A stretch of DNA of 64,000 bases from Aliishimia sp045106335. GTDB lineage: Bacteria; Pseudomonadota; Alphaproteobacteria; Rhodobacterales; Rhodobacteraceae. The notes under the pieces are model-generated. The model was not told the DNA's origin and searched no databases. It saw only the letters and a program-made list of their open reading frames with translations. The position numbers and the translations under genes were made by a program. Position 1 is the first letter of the stretch. Every line of letters starts with the position of its first letter. Positions 34,766 through 43,000 of this stretch are shown here, piece by piece. The DNA lies in assembly GCA_045106335.1 (NCBI GenBank), contig JBGCEM010000054.1, positions 1-64,000 on the forward strand, given 5' to 3'.

Positions 34766-35539
34766 ATGAGCGATACCCAAACCCCACCCAAAATAACCGC
34801 CCGCAATGTCCAAGTGCATTACGGCGACAACCACGCGATCAAAGACGTGGATGTGGACATTGCCGATAAGACAGTGACGGCGTTTATTGGACCTTCAGGC
34901 TGCGGTAAGTCGACATTCTTGCGCTGTTTGAACCGGATGAATGACACGATTGATATCTGCCGTGTGACCGGTGACATCCTGATCGACGGCGAAAATATCT
35001 ATGATCCGCGCATTGATCCCGTACAGCTGCGCGCCAAGGTGGGGATGGTGTTTCAAAAGCCCAATCCGTTTCCCAAGTCGATCTATGACAATGTCGCCTA
35101 TGGGCCGAAAATTCACGGGCTTGCAGCGAATAAGGCAGATCTGGACGGGATCGTCGAACGTGCGTTGCGCCGGGCCGCGATTTGGGACGAGGTCAAAGAC
35201 CGCCTGGACGCGCCGGGCACGGGCTTGTCTGGCGGCCAGCAGCAACGGCTGTGCATCGCGCGGGCCATTGCGACCGAACCCGAAGTGCTGTTGATGGACG
35301 AGCCCTGTTCGGCTTTGGATCCCATCGCCACGGCCCAGGTCGAAGAACTTATTGATGAGTTGCGCCAGAACTATTCCGTGGTCATCGTCACCCATTCGAT
35401 GCAGCAAGCCGCCCGCGTCAGCCAAAATACCGCGTTTTTCCATTTGGGGAACTTGGTCGAGTTCGGCGAAACAGGGCATATTTTCACCAATCCAAGCGAT
35501 CCGCGCACGGAAAGTTACATCACCGGTCGGATCGGGTAA
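34766..35539 (+). CDS. pstB: Phosphate ABC transporter ATP-binding protein
   Basis: 257 residues. Walker A is GPSGCGKST, the Q-loop region is GMVFQKPNPFP, the signature is LSGGQQQRLCIARA, and Walker B is VLLMDEPCSALDP. The PstB-typical NRMNDTIDICRVTG segment follows Walker A. It drives phosphate uptake and, with PhoU and PhoR, signals phosphate status. Confidence 0.96.
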   Translation: MSDTQTPPKITARNVQVHYGDNHAIKDVDVDIADKTVTAFIGPSGCGKSTFLRCLNRMNDTIDICRVTGDILIDGENIYDPRIDPVQLRAKVGMVFQKPNPFPKSIYDNVAYGPKIHGLAANKADLDGIVERALRRAAIWDEVKDRLDAPGTGLSGGQQQRLCIARAIATEPEVLLMDEPCSALDPIATAQVEELIDELRQNYSVVIVTHSMQQAARVSQNTAFFHLGNLVEFGETGHIFTNPSDPRTESYITGRIG

Positions 35540-35548
35540 GGTAGGGTC

Positions 35549-36259
35549 ATGAACGAACATCACATTGCATCCGCATTTGATCGCGACCTTGAAGCGATTC
35601 AGGCGCAAATCATGAAAATGGGCGGGCTGGTTGAGGCCGCGATTTCCGATGCGGCGCGTTCTTTGGAAACCCGCGACGAAGAGCTGGCCGAACGTGTGCG
35701 CAAGGGTGACAAAGCCATCGACCGCCTTGAAGATCTGATCAACGAAGAGGCCGCCCGGGTGATTGCATTGCGTGCGCCTACGGCGATTGATCTTCGTTTG
35801 GTTCTTAGCGTTATTAAGATTAACGGCAACTTGGAACGCATTGGTGATTATGCGAAAAACATGGCCAAGCGTACTGTCGTTCTGTCGTCCATGGAAACCG
35901 TTGACGGCAGTACCGCGTCTGTGCGTCGGATGGCGCGCACCGCTGAGATTATGTTGAAAGACGCGCTGGATTCCTATGTGCACCGCGACGCAGATCTGGC
36001 CTTGGACGTGATCGCCCGCGATGAGGGTTTGGATCAGATGTATAACGCGCTGTTTCGTGAATTCCTGACCTTTATGATGGAAGATCAAAGCCAGATCACG
36101 CCCTGTATGCACCTGCATTTCATTGCCAAGAATATTGAACGGATGGGGGATCATGTGACCTCAATTGCGGAACAGGTGGTATATCTTGTCACCGGCCAAA
36201 CCCCAGATGAGGCGCGCATCAAGGCCGATGTGACCTCGACAGCGGTGATCCAGGAGTAA
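35549..36259 (+). CDS. phoU: Phosphate signalling protein PhoU
   Basis: 236 residues, all helical, with two PhoU repeats, each carrying an E/DxxxD metal-binding pattern (EELAERVRKGDKAIDRLED; the second half has RDADLALDVIARDEGLDQMYN). NLERIGDYAKNMAKR and NIERMGDHVTSIAEQV are the family signatures. It represses the Pho response when phosphate is plentiful, acting between PstB and PhoR at the membrane. Confidence 0.95.
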   Translation: MNEHHIASAFDRDLEAIQAQIMKMGGLVEAAISDAARSLETRDEELAERVRKGDKAIDRLEDLINEEAARVIALRAPTAIDLRLVLSVIKINGNLERIGDYAKNMAKRTVVLSSMETVDGSTASVRRMARTAEIMLKDALDSYVHRDADLALDVIARDEGLDQMYNALFREFLTFMMEDQSQITPCMHLHFIAKNIERMGDHVTSIAEQVVYLVTGQTPDEARIKADVTSTAVIQE

Positions 36260-36264
36260 CTTCA

Positions 36265-36954
36265 ATGGCCGCACAGGCGCCCCGTGTGTTGCTGGTTGAA
36301 GACGAACCTGCCCAGCGCGAAATCCTGGCCTATAATCTGGAATCTGAGGGATTTAACGTCACGTCCGCAGAAAACGGCGAAGAGGCGTTGTTGCTTATCG
36401 CTGAGGACGCGCCTGACATTATTGTACTTGACTGGATGATGCCGGTTCTCAGTGGGATTGAGGTTTGTCGCCGTCTCAAACTGCGCCCCGAAACCCGATC
36501 AATCCCGGTCATCATGCTTTCTGCGCGCTCTGAAGAAGTGGACCGGGTGCGGGGATTGGAAACCGGGGCAGATGATTATGTGGTCAAACCCTATTCCGTG
36601 AAGGAGTTGATGGCGCGGGTACGGGCGCAATTGCGTCGTGTGCGGCCCTCAACTGTGGGACAAATTCTTGAGTATCAAGACATTACTTTGAACAGCGAAA
36701 CCCACAAGGTCAGCCGCTCTGGGCAGGTTGTGCTTCTGGGACCGACCGAGTTTCGCCTGCTCAGTACATTTATTGAAAAGCCTGGACGGGTTTGGAGCCG
36801 CGAGCAATTGCTAGACCGGGTCTGGGGGCGCGACATCGATGTGGATAGCCGCACGGTCGATGTCCATGTGGGGCGGTTGCGCAAAGCTTTGACACAGTTT
36901 GGCGGCGATGATCCGCTGCGTACCGTACGTGGGGCAGGGTACGCGCTGGGATAA
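36265..36954 (+). CDS. phoB: Phosphate-regulon response regulator PhoB
   Basis: 229 residues. The receiver domain (1-125) has the acidic pocket (LLVEDEP), phospho-acceptor Asp56 (VLDWMMP) and Lys in VVKPYS. The OmpR-type winged helix (about 130-229) ends RTVRGAGYALG. It would bind the Pho box before pstS. In this lineage phoB closes the operon instead of standing beside phoR; phoR is at the other end. Confidence 0.95.
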   Translation: MAAQAPRVLLVEDEPAQREILAYNLESEGFNVTSAENGEEALLLIAEDAPDIIVLDWMMPVLSGIEVCRRLKLRPETRSIPVIMLSARSEEVDRVRGLETGADDYVVKPYSVKELMARVRAQLRRVRPSTVGQILEYQDITLNSETHKVSRSGQVVLLGPTEFRLLSTFIEKPGRVWSREQLLDRVWGRDIDVDSRTVDVHVGRLRKALTQFGGDDPLRTVRGAGYALG

Positions 36955-36957
36955 ACC

Positions 36958-36989
36958 GAAATCGCGGCAGTTAGATCTACCGCGATTTC
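36958..36989. terminator. Terminator between phoB and the giant adhesin gene
   Basis: A perfect 10-bp stem, GAAATCGCGG/CCGCGATTTC, with a 12-nt loop; the T-rich tail (AGTCTTTT) is on the plus side. It lies between two convergent genes and probably works both ways. Confidence 0.8.
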
Positions 36990-37003
36990 AGTCTTTTCAT
37001 CCT

Positions 37004-40000
37004 CTAGCCAAGCAGGGTGTTGTCTTCGACAAAGGTGATGTCATCAAAGCTGGACGCCCCAATCACAGTGAGCGTGTCAAAATCGCCACCATCCAAATAC
37101 AGATAGGTCGTACCTGCCGCTGAGAAGTTGTAGAAGACGCTTTGGCCACTCAGGTCAATCGCATCGATGCCGATCTCATAATCGGTGATGGTCATAGTTT
37201 GACGCCCTGCGCCGCCTTCAAAGACGAACACATCCGCGCCGCCGCCACCTGTGGCCTGATCAAATGCACCGCCGCCCGAGCGGATCTCATCCTGACCGTC
37301 GGTTCCAGTCAAAATCTCATAGCCAAGGTCACTGCCTTGTTCGACATTGATGACAGGTGTGATGACTTCAACCACATCCGTCACATCCACAAAGACGAAC
37401 TCTTCGCTGGTTTCGGTGCCATCGGACACTTGGACTTGGATTTCGTACCGGTTGTCACCGCCTACATCCAAAGGTGTTTCGAAGTCAGCAGCCGCTTTGA
37501 ACGAAATCGCACCGCTATCCGCATCAATGGCAAACAGCGCTTCATCATCCCCGCCAATAAGGCTGTATGTCAGCGCGTCATCATCCACATCCGTGGCACT
37601 GACACTGCCCACAGCGGTGGTATTTTCTGCGATCGAGAAGTCCGGAATATCCCCGAACAACGGCGCATCATTGACCCCATTCACAGTGATCGAAACAGAC
37701 GCTGTGTCTGTCAGATCTCCGTCCGATACCACATAGGTAAAGCTGACATCGCGGCTTTGACCTGCGGCCAAATTTTGGAACGCCGTCATGGGATCAAAGA
37801 GGAACGCCCCGTCCTGTGCGATACTAAGTTGCCCGCCTTCTGGCAGAGCCATTGCAGCTGTTAGCGACAGCAACGCCCCATTGCTGTCACGGGCTTCGAT
37901 CACTGTCAGGGTATCGCCATCCACATCGCTATCCGCAGATAGGTTGCCTGCTCCACTGATCAGATTGCCTGTGACGGCGCTATCTTCGTCCGTGCTGGTG
38001 GTGTCATCCACAGCGTCTGGGGCATCGTTCACTGCCGCGATATCAAAGGTAAGCGTGGCTGTTGCAGTTCCACCTTTGCCGTCGCTGACCTGATAAGTCA
38101 GGCTGTCAGATCCGTTGAAATCATCATCCGGTGTGTAGGACAAATCGCCATCTGTCGAAATCTGCGCCTGGCCCGAATTGGGATCACTGACCAACGTGAA
38201 GGTCAGATCATCGCCATCCAAGTCAAAGGCATTGATCGCCAGGGACAGGGACACAGGGGTGTCTTCGGTCCCGCCAGTCGTTGCATCTGACAAGGTCGGC
38301 GCGTCGTTCATGCCCTCGACTGTTAGATTGACTGTAGCCGTATCGCTGAATTCCCCATCTGAGATTTGATAGGTGAAACTGTCCGTCCCGCTGAAATTTG
38401 TTTCGGGCGTATACGTGTATATGCCGTCAAGCAACGCCAGTGTCCCATTGGTCGGCTCTGTAAGGATGCTTGTCAGCAAAGTATCGCCATTTGGATCAGA
38501 GTCATTTTCCAGGAAGTTCAACGTTGTTGCAGTGTCCTCGTTGACCATGAAATCGTCATCGACGGCGATAGGCGCGCTATTTTCGGCCGGCACAAAGGTG
38601 CCGTTTATCGTCAGGATCACATCTGCTGATGCAAAGCCGCCATTGCCGTCACCCATCTGGTAGCCAAAAGAGACAGTTTCGATATCGCCATCTGGCAAGC
38701 TGTCAAAATCGGTGCCGGGATCGAACTGGAAGTTGCCATCCGCGTCAAAGCTTAGCGATCCTCCGTCCGGCAGGTCCACAGGACTGTCGGCAGGTGTAAA
38801 GACCGCGTCACCAATCAGGATGTTGACTAAATTCAGATTGTCATCGTCCGGATCGCTGTCCTCATCCTGACCATTGTCGTCAAACAGGTTGCCACTGATC
38901 AGATCGCCCGCATCTGCAGTGAACGCGTCGTCTTGGGCTTCAGGGGCGAAATCATCAGTTTCGATGATCGTTTCGCCGCGTGATCCGCCGATCAACACAC
39001 CATCATTGTTGTCGCCAACCAGCGTAACTTGCAGCCCTTCATCGCCTTCGGTGGTGACATCGCCTTTGACCAATATCGTGATCACCGCCTCGCTTTGACC
39101 GTCTTCAAAACCGACCGTGCCGGTCAAGGGCGTATCGGTGGCCAAATCATCGGCATCAATATCGCCACCGATCTGATAATCGACCTCAAGTGCGCCATTG
39201 GTTTCACTGCGGTAAACCGTAAAGCTAACCTCTTGCACATCGTCATCGCCTTCGATGATGCTTTGCGCGTCGGCACTGATGCTGACAGTGGGCGGTGTGT
39301 CGGGGTTTTCGGTGGTTTGGCTGGCCTCTTCAGGTTCTGCGGCCAATTGTGTGGCGCCCACGACGAAGTCTTCGTTCCCCGTTAAAGCAAAGTCCAGAAC
39401 GGCGGCTTCGAAGATGGTTTTATTATCCTCGGGCGACAGACCAGCCTCGCGCGCGGCGTCTTCGGCGGCTTGGCGCACATCGTCAGGCAGATCTTCCAGC
39501 TTCAGCGGCGCGGCGGGGAAGTTGGCCGGGAAGTCAGGTGTGTCACCAGAGAACAAGGCCTCTGCGGTGTCAATCTGCCAGCTGCCTTTATAGCCTTCGC
39601 CTTCATATTCGCCAAAACCATAGATAAAGTTGAACGTAAGGGCCGGGACGCCGTCATCATCAAAGGAAATCGCGTCCTCGGGGATATCCGAGCCATCGCG
39701 CATCTGGAAGTCGTCCGTCAGATCCTGGTTGGCATTGCCCATCAGACCGCGCACAGCGCCCGCGTTGCCGCCACCCGCACTGTCGGCCAGGAACACGCAG
39801 ACATTGAGGGATCCGTCCATGACACCGACCATCAAGACCTCACCGGCCTCGTTCAGGGTCAGGAAGATTTTGCCGTCTTCATCAATGAAGATGTCTGCGC
39901 CATTGTCAGGATCATCGTCCAAATCCACGCCTGTTTGCGCAGCCTGTTCCATGTCAATTGCAACACCGTCCACCAAAAGCGGAGCATCGGGGTCCAGTGC

Positions 40001-43000
40001 GTCGAATTCGACTGTTTTGCCTTTGACCTCAACGGCTGCGCGGGTGGTGACAGACACCAGATCCGAGCCTGGGAAGGCCTCGAAGCGAACCTGAACCGAG
40101 AATGGATTTTCGGCCCCGTCGGTGGTTTCGACCAACACATATTCGCCAACCGCTTGGAAATCATAGCCCAAACCATCCAGCGTGGTAATGTGCGGGTCGC
40201 CAAACACGTCGGCCTCGACCCGGATAAAGCGATCTGGAATGCCATCGCCATCATCATCAATGCCCAGTTCGGGAATTGGTGGGCGACCATCATCGTTGCG
40301 AATAGTGACGGTGGTAATCGTGTTGATCAGGTCATAATCTACGTCCTGATTGGACGACAATGCTGCGATGTTCAGCCCGAAGACTTCGTTGGCTTCAATC
40401 ATTGTGTCGCCGGTGACCAGAACCGTGACCGTTTTCGAGGACTGCCCAGGCGTGAAGGTCAGGATGTTGCCGATATCCGGTAGGTTGCCAACAATATCAA
40501 AGCTGGATGCGCCACGCCCGGTCGCAACATCGGAAAATAGATCATAATTTACAGTCAGAGTGTCGGTCAAAGGCCCATCGCGCACGATCGTGAAATTGAC
40601 CGCTTGATTGCCGCCATTGCCTTCCGTGATCGAGGTGCCCCATTGGCGACCGTTGACGAACACTTCGACCTTCGGCGGCGTGTCGTCATTGTTGACGATG
40701 CCGTAGCCGACGTCGCGAATGATATCGACCGTGGCGCCGGGTTGACCAGACAGAAGCTGTTCGTTGGACAAGGTCAGGCGTCCGCGCTCGTTGTTTTCAA
40801 TGTCTGTGTCTTCGGCAATCTGGAACGAAATCAACTTCTGCGTTTCACCAACACCGAACGTCACAGTGCCCGATTGTGGCAATCCGCCCTCGAAATCTGC
40901 GCCATCCAAGGGCGTAAAGCTGTCGCCTTCGAAGTCATAATCCACAGACACGGACGAGCTGGAATCACCGGTGCGTGTGATCAAGAACGACAGTTCTGTT
41001 CCGTCCGCAGCCGTGTCCCCTTCGGTCGTTGAATTCCAATAGCTGACAGATAGCTGAGCGGGGAAGTCGTCATTGACGATTGTGGCAAAGGCGCTGCCTG
41101 CACTGATTTGCGCTGGGATGCCCGAGTTGCTTGAGCTGGGCGAAGACAAGGTCGCGTAGGTATATTCCGAACGTTCGATGTCTTCATCGCCCTGGACCGG
41201 CAGATCAATCCGCACAGTGGTGATGCCGGCCGCAAAGTTCAACGTACCCGAAGTTGGGAACGCACCAGAGGCAAAATCATCGGCATCTACAAGCCCGCCC
41301 GAAATATCATAGTCAACGCTGGCCGCCGCAGACACATCGCCGCTGCGGCTGACGATAAAGGACAAGGTGTTGGCCGTCCCTGTATCGCCCTCGACGGTCG
41401 AAATACCGCGAACTGCAAACACGGTGGGCTGGTCATCGTCGATAATCGTGCCAAAAGCGCGTGTGTTTAGGAACGTCACATCCGCTGCAGGATCTGAAGA
41501 AGACGCGTCTGTCAAATCCAAAGTTAGGTATTCAGTCCCCTCAACCAAGTTATCCCCAGCCACGTTGACAGACACAGTCTTAGTGGTTTCACCGGCGGCA
41601 AAACTGACAGTGCCCAGGATCGGTAAGGGCGGTTCATTCAGATCGCCATCATCAGCACCCCGGAACGCGTAGGGGGCGATGGCATAGTCTACATCTGTGT
41701 CGACGGCGGTATTGCCAGAGCGCGTAATGACAAAATCAAGCGTCACACTTTGGCCAGGGTCCAATTCTGTGACAACGGCTGAATTGACCGAGACCCGAAC
41801 GGGGAAGTCATTGTCAATAATGGTTCCAGAGGCAAGCGAGCTGTTATTCAACAGAGCGCCTGCGTCGTAACCTGGGGCTTGCGGATTGGACAACTCAAAA
41901 TCGACCAGCTCATTGCCTTCAACCACGGCATCATCGCGGATTTGCAATGTCACAGTCTTAGCAACTTCGCCCGCTGCAAAGGTCAATGTTCCGGCACTAG
42001 GGAACCCACCGTCGAAATCGTTGCTTTCAGCACTGAACTGCGCGCCAAAGCGGTAATCAGACAGCTCAAAATCAACACTGGCCTCGACATCCAACTCGCC
42101 GGAACGGGTGACAGTGAAGGTCAGCGGTGTCAGCGCGCCATTGGCCCCTTCGGTCGCAAAGCTATTCAGGACTTGGAACGTAACGGGAAGATCGTCATTG
42201 ACGATTGTGCCTGTGACTTGTGTGGTAATCAAGCTGGTTTGAGCGCCACCCTCCGCCGTCGCATTGGAAAACAAAACCTCAACGAATTCATTGGGTTCGA
42301 CGACTGTATCGCCTTGCACGGGAATGATGATGGTTTGCAACGTTTCACCGGCAGCAAAGGACACAGTGCCGGTCAAATTGAACGATCCCACGATGTCTGC
42401 ATTATCTGCCGCTTGCGAAGACACAGCAGGGCGTACCACGTAGTCAACGTTGGCAGCGACATCCAAATTCCCGCTGCGGAAGACGTTGACGATCATGTCG
42501 GTCGTGCCGCTGTCGCCTTCAAATACAGTCGGGAATTGCGCCGTTATCGTGACCGCTTGGTCGTCATTAAGGATCGTGCCTGTGGCATTGCCTGTGACGA
42601 TTGTTGTGTTTTCGCCGCCGTCAGCCGAAGCATTGCTAAGGTTCAACTGCATGAATTCGCGGCTTTCGACCTCAAAATCACCCGACACAACGGCAGATAC
42701 GGTTTTTGAGGTCTCGCCCGCCTCAAAGACCAATGTACCTGTTTGCGGAAAGCCCGAAACAAAATCATTGCTGTCCACTGCGGCTGTCGTGCCGGGGAAG
42801 GGATCCAATGAATAGTCAACAGTGGCGCGCACATCCGTGACCGATGCGCGGGTCACTGTGAAGGTGATCGTGGTTTGATCGCCCGCGTCGCCTTCGGTAA
42901 CTTGCGCATCGAAGGCGCGGAATTCGACCGATTGGTCATTGTCCACGATACGGCCAATGCCAAACCCATCAAAGATCTGGGCCCCGTTCACATCGTCGGT

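Noticed and set aside
34895..36154. Minus-strand frame of 419 codons opposite pstB and phoU
   Set aside because: Shadow of two well-supported genes; no motif and no start signal.
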